From Calliphora vicina (lineage: Eukaryota > Arthropoda > Insecta > Diptera > Calliphoridae): a stretch of 64,000 bases of DNA. The stretch's first letter is position 1; every line of letters starts with the position of its first letter. The stretch is taken from positions 160,624,726-160,688,725 of the forward strand of contig NC_088780.1 of NCBI RefSeq assembly GCF_958450345.1. The letters run 5' to 3'. This document shows, in pieces, positions 20,505-32,705 of this stretch. Position numbers and translations under genes: made by a program. The notes beneath the pieces were generated by a model. That model searched no databases, was not told where the DNA came from, and worked only from the letters and a program-made list of their open reading frames with translations.

Positions 20505-22945
20505 CATTAGAGTGACAATCAGTTGTATGGAAAAAATTTTTTGTTAAAATTTTGAAGAGTGCCGGGTGGAATATTGTGACACTATGCCTAAAAGTTAAGT
20601 GCTGAAAATTTGAGCCAAATCGGTCAACGATTTCTGGACGCGCATCGAGGTCAAAGTTCAGATATATGCAAAATTATACTATTTATATGGAATAAATAGG
20701 TGAAACTCGTTAAATTTCTGCATTGTTTTCTAGAAATGTATAGATTTATTTATATTAATGAATATTACATTAAAAAAAATTTTTTGGAAGTTAACCCTGC
20801 ATCTCCTTTGGGTCAAAATGACCCAAAAACTGTATTATTGCCAAAATTGAGGAAAAATGCAAATTTTTCAGATATTTTAAAAATTTTGCTACTAAATAAA
20901 TACTTTTGCAATTGAATGCAAAATAATCGAAATGTGTACGTAATTATCGTTGTAATGAGATATAAATGACAAAATTTGGTTAAAAAATGTTAAAGTTATT
21001 ACAAATTCGCCAGACCATTAACGTGTTTCAGGCCACTTGAACAAAAAATTTAGGAAAAAAAATTAACATATTTCGAGAAAAATTAAAATAAAAGCTAATT
21101 TTTATTTAAAATATATCCGTATTTACTTGTGTATGAGTTTTTGTCTTCGTAGGATACCGTTAACTATTCGCAGGTATGGCCAAAAAAAATTATTTTTTTT
21201 AACGGCTGTTTCAAATCTCCATTTTCAAATTTTTAAAAATTTTGTTAAACAAATTTCAGAATTTTTTGATCATCACATTGGGATTTATTGAGATCAAAAT
21301 AGGGAATAAAAATATGAAAAAATTATGTCAATACCTCTTCCAGTTTTTCCGTACCTGCGATTTAAATTTTGCGATTTTCAAGAAAAACTATTTTTTTGTC
21401 CATATTTAGGCGAATGAGCCCAATTTCCTTAATGTTATAAATTTTAATTAAAACCTATTCATAATATTATAGTCCCTGTAATTTTAAATATGGTCTGAAA
21501 GTTTTACTAAAATCGGAAAACGATAACCTTAAATCGTGAAGGTCAAAGGTCAAATTTTTCAATATTTTGAATTTCTAAAGAAAAGATGGCGAAATGTTAT
21601 ATATTTTTGGGCCGATTTTAATGAGACTTGAGGAAAGTATAACTTAAAGTCCAGAATTTAAAATAACGGCACAAAAATGGAATTTAACTCTTAGCAGCAC
21701 TTGGGGTCCAAATTACCCTCAACATTTAAAATCACGAAAAACACAGCCATTTTGACCCCAAGTGCTCTTAAAGGACTAAATCCATTTTTGCACTGTTGTT
21801 GTAAATGTTAGACCCCAATGTATATTTTGCTCAAGTTTCATTAAAATCGGCCCAAAAATATATAACATTTCGCTATCTTTTCTTTAGAAATTCCAAATAT
21901 TGAAAAATTTGACCTTTGACCTTCACGATTTAAGGTTATCGTTTTCCGATTTTAGTAAAACTTTCAGACCATATTTAAAATTACAAGGACTATAATATTA
22001 TGAATAGGTTTTAGTTAAAGTTTATAACATTAAGGAAATTGGGCTCATTCGCCTAAATACGGACAAAAAATTTGTTTTTCTTGAAAATCGCAAAATTTAA
22101 ATCGCAGGTACGGAAAAACTGTAAGAGGTATTGACATAATTTTTTCATATTTTTATTCCCTATTTTGATCTCAATAAATCCCAATGTGATGATCAAAAAA
22201 TTCTGAAATTTCTTTAACAAAATTTTTAAAAATTTGAAAATGGAGATTCGAAACGGCCGTTAAAAAAAATATTTTTTTTTGGCCATACCAGCGAATAGGT
22301 TAACGATATCCTACGAAGACAAAAACTCGTACACAAGTAAATACGGATATATTTTAAATAAAAATTAGCCTTTATTTTAAATTTTCTCGAAATATGTTAA
22401 TTTTTTTTCTAAATTTTATGTTCAAGTGGCCTGAAACACGTTAATGGTCTGGCGAATTTGTAATAACTTTAAAATTTTTTAACCAAATTTTGTCATTTAT
22501 ATCTCATTACAACGATAATTACGTACACATTTTGATTATTTTGCATTCAATTGCAAAAGTATTTATTTAGTAGCAAAATTTTTAAAATATCTGAAAAATT
22601 TGCATTTTTCCCGAATTTTGGCGATAATACAGTTTTTGGGTCATTTTGACCCAAAGGAGATGCAGGGTTAACTTCCAAAAAATTTTTTTTAATGTAATAT
22701 TCATTAATATAAATAAATCTATACATTTCTAGAAAACAATGCAGAAATTTAACGAGTTTCACCTATTTATTCCATATAAATAGTATAATTTTGCATATAT
22801 CTGAACTTTGACCTCGATGCGCGTCCAGAAATCGTTGCCCGATTTGGCTCAAATTTTCAGCACTTAACATTTAGGCCTAGTGTCACAATATTCCACCCGG
22901 CACTCTTTGAAATCTAAGAAAAAAAAATCGGCTGTCACTCTAATG
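20505..22945. mobile_element. 2.44 kb foldback element: ~1.2 kb inverted arms, 45 bp loop, TA duplication
   Basis: The left arm 20505-21708 and right arm 21754-22945 are nearly perfect reverse complements around a 45 bp spacer. The ends are CATTAGAGTGACA and its complement, with TA directly outside (20503-20504, 22946-22947). Two identical-looking 71-codon frames (20700-20915 plus, 22547-22762 minus) are mirror images of one another, so they reflect the palindrome and not genes. No transposase is visible. The TA duplication suggests mobilisation by a Tc1/mariner-type transposase. The high arm identity implies a fairly young copy or gene conversion between arms. Confidence 0.85.
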
Positions 22946-22949
22946 TACA

Positions 22950-23540
22950 TATAAAGCTACAACTATAGATATATGGGTCAAAGTTAAATGTTGCTGTTAT
23001 TGTTATTATTGCTGTGTGTTTATTTTAATTTTTTTTTTTTTTTGAAACAACAGCAAAAACAAATAGTAACAACTACTATAAACCTATGAAATTTAGTTGA
23101 AAATAATAAAAATAATGTGTATCACATTGTCAATAAAACGCTGTTTGTTTGTTTGGCTAGAAAATTTTTGCAAAACTAATTTTTTTTTCTATTTACTTTT
23201 AACGGGAACTTTATGCCCCTGGACTTCGTAGTACTTTTTTCAAAAAAAATAAAAATAAAATTAACAGAGTGAACATGTTGCTGTTAATAGAGTGTGTAGT
23301 CAGTCTGTTTTAGTTTGTTTATTATAATTATTGTTGTGTTGCTGTTTAGAGATAATTTTAGGAAGGGATATAGTATTTTTTATTTTTTTAATAAACAAAA
23401 TTGAGTTCAGTTTTATTATAGAAGGCAAAAAATGTTTGTAAACAATAATCAACAAAATTTTAATAGATTTTAAAAGTTGAATTATAAAATCTATGGGAGG
23501 GTAGTTTCATTATTTAGATAAAATAATTAAGAGTTTTGAT
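22950..23540. other. AT-rich stretch without a recognisable gene
   Basis: Simple TTGTTATTGTTATT-type sequence and T-rich runs. Nothing recognisable. Confidence 0.55.
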
Positions 23541-23544
23541 AAAA

Positions 23545-23765
23545 GTAATATTCCATAATGACAATGTTTCGATCGATAGGGATAGGCTTCACTTTGCAAC
23601 AGAGTATCCGATATTGGCTGGATTCGTTCTTGCTTTCAAAAGATGAGCAGTTCTTTTGGCTCGAACTCCATATGTTGCCATAAAGACGGGAAAAGTTCAA
23701 GCTATCAACTGTCAATACTTTGAATAAATTTGTATTTGTACAAATGTTTCAAAATGAAATCCAAA
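23545..23765 (+). pseudogene. mariner 3' fragment (copy e)
   Basis: It has TATTCCATAATGACAATG (the HDN region), then a deletion to TTTCGATCG. It continues through GTATCCGATATTGGCTGGAT, AGATGAGCAGTTCTTTTGGC and CATATGTTGCC to the 3' end TGTACAAATGTTTCAAAATG. The decoded pieces (RYWLDSF, DEQFFWLELHMLP) match copies c and d2. Only the last fifth of the element remains. Confidence 0.7.
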
Positions 23766-23769
23766 AATT

Positions 23770-24900
23770 TCAACAAAAATATACCAATATATAATTTATT
23801 GTCATTGATCCCACTATACACAGTCTTACGATTGTGTTTGCCAATACTATATTGTCTAAATTTTTGGCAGGAATTTTATAATAATTATAAGAAGAGCCAA
23901 CTGTTAGATATAAATGACGACTAAATTGTTTAAAAAATGAGAAAGTGTCATAATTATCATTATATGCTGTGTGATTTATGACTACCAGCTGTTTTTTTTT
24001 TTCATTTAAGCATAATATAATTCAATAATTTAGTAAAATGAAATTTTATCTTTTAAACTGATGGAAAGCTTTTCAAAATTTTAAATCCATTATAAAATTT
24101 CCAAAAAAAAAATTTACCAAATTTTACAAACAACTGTATGTTTAATAAAAGTTCCAGCAAATCATACATAAATAAGGTCCAACCGCGTTAATTGTGATGA
24201 TTTAAATAAAGTACTTTTTTGGAAAATAATAATTTTAGCAAAATGTTAAATATGCACAACAAAAATACACCGCAATAATTTATGATTTATTTTCATACCA
24301 TCCTCCCTCTCTTTCTCTCAGAAAGCCCCATGAAGTAGTAAATTTGCTTATGGGAGTGTGTGCATAAAAATAAATACAAATATTTTTTCATTTTTAATAA
24401 TTGTTTTTGTGTGCGAACGAGTGTTGTTGAGTGTTGTAGCATGTGTGTTATTTGATAAATATTAAAAACAAATAACATGAGGAAAAAGGCAACAATAACA
24501 ACCATAAGTAAATGTATTTAACCCAAACTTGATCATATACAAAAACACACAGTTACGCTCGCTCATATTAACAGTGACGTGACTGACTGACTGGCACTAC
24601 AATAAAAATAAACCTATTATTCGTTATTGTTTCGTCTTTGTTTGATTTTTTTTATCTATAAAATTAAATTTGAACAATTGTTGCCAATAATGTACACAAA
24701 AAAAAAGCATTAACACTGATTGGCAGGTATAAATTCATATACAAACTACCGCCCACTCAACTCAGTTATGCTCTTATAAATACTTATACACATTTACTTT
24801 TATAATAACGCACACATGCGTTCTTATTAGGGTAGTCCTCAGTTTAAACTTTTATGATTTTCGATGATCCCAAGGTCTAAAATAGTTCTAAAAATAATAT
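23770..24900. other. AT-rich stretch without a recognisable gene
   Basis: Short open frames only. The phrase TTAACAGTGACGTGACTGAC near 24564 shares TAACAGTGACGT with a palindromic CRE-type site near 47261. Confidence 0.5.
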
Positions 24901-24903
24901 AAA

Positions 24904-25597
24904 ACAAGTAAGAGTGCTATATTCAGCTGTGACGAATCTTATATACCCTTCACGAAATTATACTTCAAAATTTTAAATATTTTTAGGTACAAAAATTTAA
25001 TTTTTTTTCCAGTTGTTTTTTTCATTTTTTCGGAAAAAAAAATTTTCGATTGTTATTTAAAATTTTTTTTTTTAAATTTTCAAAATTTTTTTTTTAGTTT
25101 TTTTCAATTTTTTTTTTTTTTTTGAAAAAAAAAATCGGGTTAAAATTTTTTTTTCCGATTTTGACCCATTGTAGGTCCAACTTACTATGGTCTTATATAC
25201 GTCGTTGCAAATGTCTTTGAAATATCTATCATTAGATATCCATATTGTCTATATTAATGTCTTAGTAATCCAGATATAGGTCAAAAATAGGTCAAAAATC
25301 GAGGTTGTCTTGGTTTTTTCCTCATATCTCAGCCATTTGTGGACCGATTTTGCTGATTTTAAATAGCAAAATTCTCGAAAGCATGTCTGGCAGAATTATT
25401 TAAGATTTGGATCCCGAAGATATCTGGGGTCTTCAGAAAATTGATTTCAACAGACAGACGGACATGGCTTAATCGACTCCGCTATCTATAAGGATCCAGG
25501 ATATATATACTTTATAAATGAAAAATGTAGAAATTACAAACGGAATGACAAACTTATATATACCCTTCTCACGAAGGTGAAGGGTGTAATAAAATAA
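24904..25597 (+). mobile_element. DINE/Helentron-like non-coding element, type A
   Basis: Begins ACAAGTAAGAGTGCTATATT. It ends with a hairpin ACCCTTCTCACGAAGGTGAAGGGT. Inside, on the complement, are TTCCGTTTGTAATTTCTACA, GGATCCTTATAGATAGCGGA and GTCCGTCTGTCTGTTGAAAT. Other type-A copies are at 28262, 54130 and 54768. An ACTTGT-type end opposite a subterminal hairpin, with no inverted ends or target duplication, fits the DINE-1/Helentron class common in flies. The class is inference from structure. Confidence 0.65.
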
Positions 25598-25795
25598 AAT
25601 AAAGTGTATTTCAGATATCATCGACATTTTGTATTCGTTTGAAAGTTACATGGATGTGGCTTCGCTGGGTGGCGACATTCGTCACTGGTCCAATGAACAC
25701 GCAGTTACCCTTACGATATTTTGGCATATTTCGGTAACGAGATTTAAGCGGTAACGATACCTGCTGTTATTTCAGTAATTATATTAAATAATAAT

Positions 25796-26370
25796 AAGGG
25801 TCCTCATGTAAACGCTTAAAAGCCTCGCAAACTGTGCAATCTGTGCATTTTTACACTCTCGCAAATGAAATGTCAAAAAATGTATGGAAATTCGTTTGCA
25901 CAACTCCGATAAGTTTGCGCGACAATTTAGACTCGCAAACTTGAATTTATTGTGCATTTGATGAATCAGCTGCTTTTGTTTACTTTTATTTATAAGAAAT
26001 AAAAATCAAATAAAATATAAAAATTTTGTGCACGTGAAAATTGTATAACTTTGGAACAGAATGATTGTATTAAATGACATTGTGTATGAAAACATTAACC
26101 AACAGCTAGAACATAAACAAAGTCCTCCAAACTATGTATACCACCGTTTGTTCCAAAGATTTAATTTTCATTCAACATTTTAAAATTAAAATTTATACAA
26201 TTTGAAAAAAAATTATTAAAGCTTTTGTTGAATTTATGTATTTTTATTTGACAAATATAAATTTTCTGTATAAACTTGCACAAAATTGAAAAGGTGGGTT
26301 CATGAAACATGTCGTGCAAATTTGCCCATTTGCACAAATGGGAAACTTAAGCGTTTAAATGAGTACCCTT
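25796..26370. mobile_element. 575 bp TIR element (MITE)
   Basis: Left end AAGGGTCCTCATGTAAACGC then TTAA. Right end, as complement, AAGGGTACTCATTTAAACGC then TTAA. AAT flanks both sides, which could be a 3 bp target duplication or chance. Internal GTTTGCGCGACAATTTAG and CATTTGCACAAATGGG add partial symmetry. No coding potential. Confidence 0.65.
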
Positions 26371-26374
26371 AATA

Positions 26375-28105
26375 TTTGTCCAAAATGAACTTTTTTATTC
26401 CCTATAAAAGGTGCCACCATAATGTGTATAATGTGTATATCATGTCTGTTGCTGTATAAGTTTTTAAATTGAAATTTAATTATACCATTTTTGCATTTTT
26501 GTAATAATAATTTATCACATATTCGCCATTCAACCTGCTGCCTCCTCCAATTGATTTAAAAAATAAATTTTAGTGTTTATATGGAAATAATTTTTCTGGC
26601 AGCAAATGAACAACTATACATTGAAATGGTGACAACAAAACCCACGTAATTGTATAAGTAAAATAAGTAAGCAGTCCTTAAAAATTGAGGGTTTGTATTG
26701 ACGGAACAGACACTCTTGTACATGTGTATTGGCCATATTGTTGGCTTAAATTAACCGGTGTCGCTGTGGTCACCAGTACTTTTAACAATTCTGTGAAAAT
26801 TTTATTTAAATACATTTGCTATGTGTTTGTTAACTGCATGTTGTGCAGTGATGCACAAATTTGTCGGAGAGTTCATGTGCACTCATTTGCAATGACAGTG
26901 TCATTTATTAGTTATTGCGTCTGACCAATAAAAAGGACATTTAAATTTTTTGTTTGCCTTTTGGTAAAATGGCCAGAGGTATACATACATTTGAGGTTTT
27001 ATGTGTTAGATTTTAATGACAACTGACAGGATATTTAGAAAATAATCAAAAAAATTATAAATTTTAAAATTAATTCAAAATGGTTTCTGTTTGTTATTTT
27101 CTTAGCACACAAAGTAAACAAATTAAAACAGAAAAATGCCACCAAATGTTCTTTGTTTTTCAAATACCATTTAGAAAGCTACTTGCAGTTACTTTAATTT
27201 CTGAATTGTTTTTTTTTTAATTTTATTTTTTAAATACTGCCTTAAAACACCATTAATATAAATTTAAAATAACAAATTGATTTATATATTACGCATATTT
27301 TATTTTATAACATTTACATTAATTTATATTAATTTAAATAAATCAAGCAGACAAATGTGTTGCATCTTTATCATTTTGCTTTTAAGCAATCGCCACAAAA
27401 AAATACAAGTATAAAAAAGAAATGTGCCACACAATTTGTACAATTCTTTTTGGCTTGTCATGCTGCACAGCAAATACTAAATAATTGTACTGTACTCTGT
27501 TTTCGCCTAAAGCAAATTTTATAGAAAAGTATTTTTTTTTTGTTGCAAAAAAAAAACACAAAATTTAAGGGACCCAAAAAAAATAAGACAGAAGAATCTA
27601 AGAAAATAATAAATAAGTAAAAGCTGCCAGTTGTGGTTTCTTACTATTACTCGTGGTAGAAAGGAGTAAACTGTATAAGTTTGGTATTCAGTATGTAACA
27701 CTAATGTATTATGCATCTAAAATCTGCTAATTTAATCTGGAAATCAGTGTGTTTAAATCACTCTCACGTCAGAAATATTCGTTCAAAATTATTTATTCGT
27801 AACTATATTTGTTTGTGACTGTCTTAAATAAAATGGTATTGAAAATCAATCAATTCGATTAAATAGAAAAAAGTTATGAATCGAAATGTATGACAAGCTG
27901 AAACTATTTGAATATTTGTATTACCAAAACAATTTTTGACAATTCTACACATTTTTTGCAATGCTGTTGTTGTGTTCTGCTAATCCGATTGAATTTTTCT
28001 TGAAATTTCTAAGGAAAAAAGCCATCACAGGATAATATCGGAGAGTCAAGCATACCATTTTGATTGTTTTCAACTATATTTTCATAAAATAACATGCTTT
28101 TTAAA
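26375..28105. other. AT-rich stretch without a recognisable gene
   Basis: Low-complexity DNA with short open frames (for example 26685-26924, 27519-27716) that resemble nothing known. No transposon ends recognised. Confidence 0.5.
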
Positions 28106-28107
28106 TT

Positions 28108-28262
28108 CTTGATTTTTATTTTTTTTTGTCAGAAATAATGGTTATTTTCTGATTTTTATTTTTTTTTGACAGAAATAATTGTTATATTTGATTTTTATTT
28201 TTTTTTTTTTTGTCAGGAATATTTGTCAGACTTTGATTTTTATTTTTTTTTGTCAGATATAT
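28108..28262. repeat. Four ~40-50 bp tandem units
   Basis: TTGATTTTTATTTTTTTTTG then TCAGAAATA repeats four times up to the hairpin end of the adjoining DINE-like element. Tandem units at the hairpin end of such elements are common and may have been generated during its replication. Confidence 0.7.
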
Positions 28263-28892
28263 TTTTATACCCTTCACCACGAGTGGCAAGGGTATATATA
28301 AGTTTGTCATTCCGTTTGTAATTTCTACATTTTTCATTTGCGAACCCACAAAGTATATACATATATTCTGGATCGTTATAGATAGCGAAGTCGATATCGC
28401 CATGTCCGTCTATTCGGCTGTATGTTGAAATCAACTTTCCGTAGCCCCCAAATAACTTACAAATATGATTATACATCAATATATCGGGAATTCCTCCGGA
28501 TCGGTTGCCATTTAAAATCGAGAAAATCGGCCCACAAATGGCTGAGATAATGGGACAACCTCGATTTTTGGCCTATTTTTGATCTATATCTGAATAACTA
28601 AGTAATTAATATAGGCATTATGGATATCTAATGATAGATATTTCAATGTCCATTGCAACGATGTATTGACCTACAATGGGTCAAAATCGGGAAAAATATT
28701 TTTTAACCCTAATTTTTTTTTTAACAAAAAAATTTTTTTTTATCCAAAATTTTTTTTTTATCCAAAAAATTTTTTTGTCTTAAATTTTTTTTTTACCAAA
28801 AAAATGTTTTTGTCATAAATTTTTTTTTACCAAAAAATTTTTTTTTTCATAAATTTTTTTTTACCAAAAATTTTTTTTTTTTCATAAATTTT
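28262..28892 (-). mobile_element. DINE/Helentron-like element, type A, split by mariner
   Basis: Starts with hairpin ATACCCTTCACCACGAGTGG then CAAGGGTAT, then GTTTGTCATTCCGTTTGTAA, GGATCGTTATAGATAGCGAA and CATGTCCGTC. It ends in T-rich sequence at the junction with mariner copy b. The continuation to a GGTGAAGGGTATATATAAGA and TTCGGCAC...CTCTGTCTTA terminus is at about 30100-30345, so the mariner DNA seems to have landed inside it. The 73- and 79-codon minus frames here are shadows of the repeat. Confidence 0.6.
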
Positions 28893-30005
28893 GGAATTTT
28901 ATCTTTTGTTTAGAAACATTTGTACAATCTAAAGTCTTGGCCATTGTTAGCTATGACATTTTCCCATCTTTCTGATGACATATAAATTCCGAGACAAAAG
29001 AACTGTTCATCTTTTGACGCCATGAATGATTCAAGCCAATATTGAATACTCTGTTCCAAAGTGAAGCATATTCCAGAGAGTCGGACGTGGCAAGGTGTGG
29101 TCTATAAAGCAGGAGAAGCAAAACTTCCCAATCACGTCATTGTAAATAGTTTTTAACAGGTATTGTAACATGTGGCCGAATGTTGTCATGATGGAATATT
29201 AGAGTTTCATGTCCGGCCGCATATGCTGTGATTGTCTGGTCAGATTTCAACAGGTCATAAGCGGGTGAGGCAAAACTTCCCATCCAATTCATTCTAAACA
29301 CAGCCTAACGCTGTCATGATGAAATATTACGGTTTCATGTCTGGCCGCATATACTGGACGTTTTTTTGGCAAACGATCGCAAAAAAATCAGTTGTGATCC
29401 CTGTGATGGTTTGGTCAGCATTCACCAGCATAGATAGGACCCTTTGGCTCCCAAGTAATACAGTGGTTTCCTTCAGCGCCATGGTTATTTGGCTTTGGTG
29501 TCAATTCAGCTGGTTGACCGCACTTTACGTACGATCTCTTACTCTTCGGGTTGTCGTAATGGATCCATTATTCATCACGAATTTATATTCGTTGCAAAAA
29601 CTATTTTTTTTTATAGCGTTCAAACATCATTTAGGATATGAAAAATTGTATTTTAAGGTCACTCGGCTTCAATTCGTATGGTATCCAATTTCCATGTTTC
29701 TGGATGAATCCTGCTCGCAAACATTTTGAAATTGCTGCTCCCAATGATTTTACAAGCTCTTTATCTTCAAATTTTTTTGGCTGGCCTGGACAATCTTTGT
29801 CTTCCGTGTCAAAATCACCTCTTCTGAACCAAACAGACCATCTCTCGCACTTTAAAACCGATGGAACACATTCGCCATCAGATTTGCTTTGTTGGCTCAA
29901 AATTCGACATTTTCGAAGCAAAACAAAAACGTTGTAGTTTACACTATAATATTCTATAATTAAGTGAGAATAAATGACAGATATGTAGCCTTCAAAATGG
30001 CATAT
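28893..30005 (-). pseudogene. Chimeric mariner pseudogene (copy b)
   Basis: The complement starts near 29921 with a frame containing RWSVWFRRGDFDTEDKDCPG then QPKKFEDKEL and HGNWIPYELKPSDL, the linker of the mariner N-terminal domain. The middle and 3' parts follow with frameshifts. The stretch TCATGATGRAATATTA then GTTTCATGTCYGGCCGCATA occurs twice (about 29188 and 29318) and the frame order restarts at about 29258. Two overlapping mariner fragments are therefore joined here, or one copy carries an internal duplication. Non-functional. Confidence 0.7.
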
Positions 30006-30099
30006 AAATTCTTGAAAACAAAAAACGCGTTCAATAGATATGCCATCTATTGTAAATCCCTCATACTTAAGTCACACATGCAATAACTATTGCAGTCTG

Positions 30100-30345
30100 C
30101 ATGTCAGTGGAAATCAGTTTTCCGAAAGACCCAGATATCTGACGGAAAAAATCTTATATACATTCGAGAAAATTGTTATTGAAAATCAATCAAATCGGTC
30201 CAAAAATATCTGAGATTTGTACAATTATCCAGGGAAAGATATTCCACTGACCTTTAGAAAGCGGTAAGTCTTGTTTACCTACAAAAAGAAATATGGTGAA
30301 GGGTATATATAAGATTCGGCACGGATGAATATGGCACTCTGTCTT
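30100..30345. mobile_element. Terminal part of a DINE/Helentron-like element
   Basis: AATCAATCAAATCGGTCCAA, GGTGAAGGGTATATATAAGA and TTCGGCACGGATGAATATGG then CACTCT are the phrases found at one end of type-A elements. Probably the other half of the element at 28262-28892. Confidence 0.55.
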
Positions 30346-30349
30346 ATTT

Positions 30350-32120
30350 TTACCATGATTTTTTGTAAATATTTTTCCAGTATTTATAAATTTTTTCTAG
30401 TTCCTTTTTTTGCAGTTACTTACTGCATTTTGTGGCGAAATACATTTGTTTTCTATTTCTGTGTTGTCCATATTTATTTCAGAGTATATGCTTGTGTATC
30501 TCAGTGTTTGCATTTTATTACATGGTTGTAGATACTATTCTACCCAAGGAATACAATAGCGCTGGTTGTATTTGCTTAAATAAAGCAAACTGTGGAAAAA
30601 CATCACGTTCTCAAGCACAAAACAAGTAACAACAGTATCAAGGCAAATGGTTGAAAGAAAAAATATCCTGCTTGTACTTGGGAAATTATTACCAATGCTG
30701 TAATACACTCAGAGATTTAAGGACTAAACTAGGGCGTATTGTCCCAGACGTCTGATGAATTGTCATTTCAATGGTCATATGGCAATGGTTCCTCTAAAGA
30801 GAGTTAATTCAAAATTTTTAAGTTTTTGCAAGAAACTGATGTAATCATTTTCTCTACTCTTTCACCAAATTGAAATTGAGTTTGAGTAAATAATATGGAC
30901 TTTATGGAGGAATCGTTAACTTTGGTTGTAGCTTAATCTGACTTTCTAAGTTTTTTTTTATCAAAAACTATAGCAGTAGGTTCAGTAATTAAATACATTA
31001 CAAATTATTAATGCATTTTAATGTCTTTTTTAATAAATATTCTATTCTTCTTTTTAAATACAGCAAAATATTATTTTTATAACAGAAAATTTTTTAAAAA
31101 TTTGTACATTATTTTTGAATATTTTGTTAAAACTAATATTTTTCTTTGAGTTAACTTACTTCCTGCTAACAACTCAGCTTATGGACAGAGTAGAAAGAAA
31201 AAGAACATGAAAAATAAAACAAGAACCTAATGCAAGTTAAAAGCAAAACCAACTAAATCAAGTGAATTATTGAGTAAAAAATAAATCTGTACGCGTGAAC
31301 AACATCAAACAACTATTGTACGTGTGCGAAAAAATCACAAGGCCACCATAGAACACTACTACCGCAAACAGCAGCTACAATAGCAAAAGGAAACATATAA
31401 ATTCCATAATACAATAAAATAATTTCTCACATCTCTACAACACCCATAAAACACGAATCTTTAAGTAACTGATAACAACGATTTTAATGCACAATTCCTT
31501 TTCTTTTTGTTTTCCTTTTGTCTTCATTCAAATGTTATAATTTTAATGCATCTCACAAATCATGTAGTGCTTAACACTCTTGACGTAACCCCAGCAACTG
31601 TCACTTCCATTATTGACTTGAAAACCGCTTTAAGAAAGATGCATGCATCATGAACTGTATGTTCCTTAGGGCGCTTTGTGTCTTTGTTCATAATTTTGCT
31701 TCTTTTGTGCGTTTCAGTATGTTTACAAGTAACGCAGCCAGTGTGTAATGCATCAATAAATAAATCAATTAAAAATTTTAATAATGCACTGCTACATTGC
31801 CGCTGTTGCTGCAGTTCATCTGGCTGTCGCATTACACTCATACCAATATTATAGGGTATTGTGTGACGAGATCAAGAGGAATCATTTGAGAGCTGGGGTA
31901 AAATTGGTCAATTATTTAAAGATAAGGAAAACAAACAAAAATATAAACAAATTTTACTAAATGTAAAATAAACAGTACAACACAGTGGGTCTGAAAATCT
32001 TTTTTTTTTTTTGAAAAGCCAAATAAAAAATTTATAAAAACTGCTTACAAATAAATAAATTAAATAATAGGAAAAATGAATTTTAATTTCATTCATCAAT
32101 CGCTTTTATAAAAAATTTAT
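30350..32120. other. Stretch without a recognised gene
   Basis: Contains a 93-codon minus-strand frame (31560-31841) with no recognisable domain, beginning MSVMRQPDELQQQRQ. Its content (CAG/GCTG-rich, then ordinary) could be an exon fragment, but no splice context supports it. Otherwise AT-rich. Confidence 0.45.
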
Positions 32121-32124
32121 TGGG

Positions 32125-32705
32125 CAGATTTTTTTAAATTTTTAGCTTTTTTTATGAAGCATTTGTACAATATAAATTTATCTAAAGTACTGGCCATTGT
32201 TCGCCATGACCTTTTCCCATGTTTTTGGCAACATATGGATTTCGAGACAAAAGAACTGCTCATCTTTTGTTGCCAAGAACGAATCCAGCCAATATCGGAT
32301 ATTCTGATCCAAAGTGAAGCATATCCTAGAGAGAGCAATCTGGATCGATCGAAACAAATAGTAGTCTGGACTATAAGGCGGCTGAAGCAAAACTTCCAAA
32401 CCACTTCCTTGTAAATAACATGTGGACTAGCGTTGTTATGATGGAATATTACGGTTTCGTATCTGGGCGTTTTTCGGACAATGCTTGCTTCAAGCAGGTT
32501 CCCTGTGATGGTCTGATCAGATTTCAGCAGCTCATAATAGCTATGACCCATTTGCTCCCATCAAATACAGAGAATTATCTTGGCTTTTGTGTCGATTCGG
32601 CTGGTAGGCCATGCTTCTCATACGATCTCTTATGCTTCGGGTTATCTAAATGGATCCATTTTTCATCGCAAGTAATGATTCGATGCAAAAATGATTTTCT
32701 CTACT
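32125..32705 (-). pseudogene. mariner 3' fragment (copy c)
   Basis: A 144-codon frame contains SYYELLKSDQTITGN and IFHHNNASPHV. The second catalytic Asp of the mariner HDN motif is Asn here, so catalysis would be lost even without the frameshift that follows. Shifted frames continue through a C-terminal block and the end TTGTACAAATGCTTC. The 5' portion is missing and satellite DNA begins directly at the truncation point. Confidence 0.75.

Noticed and set aside
20700..22762. Two nearly identical 71-residue frames on opposite strands
   Set aside because: Mirror images produced by the inverted arms of the foldback element; no domain recognised and no expression signals seen.
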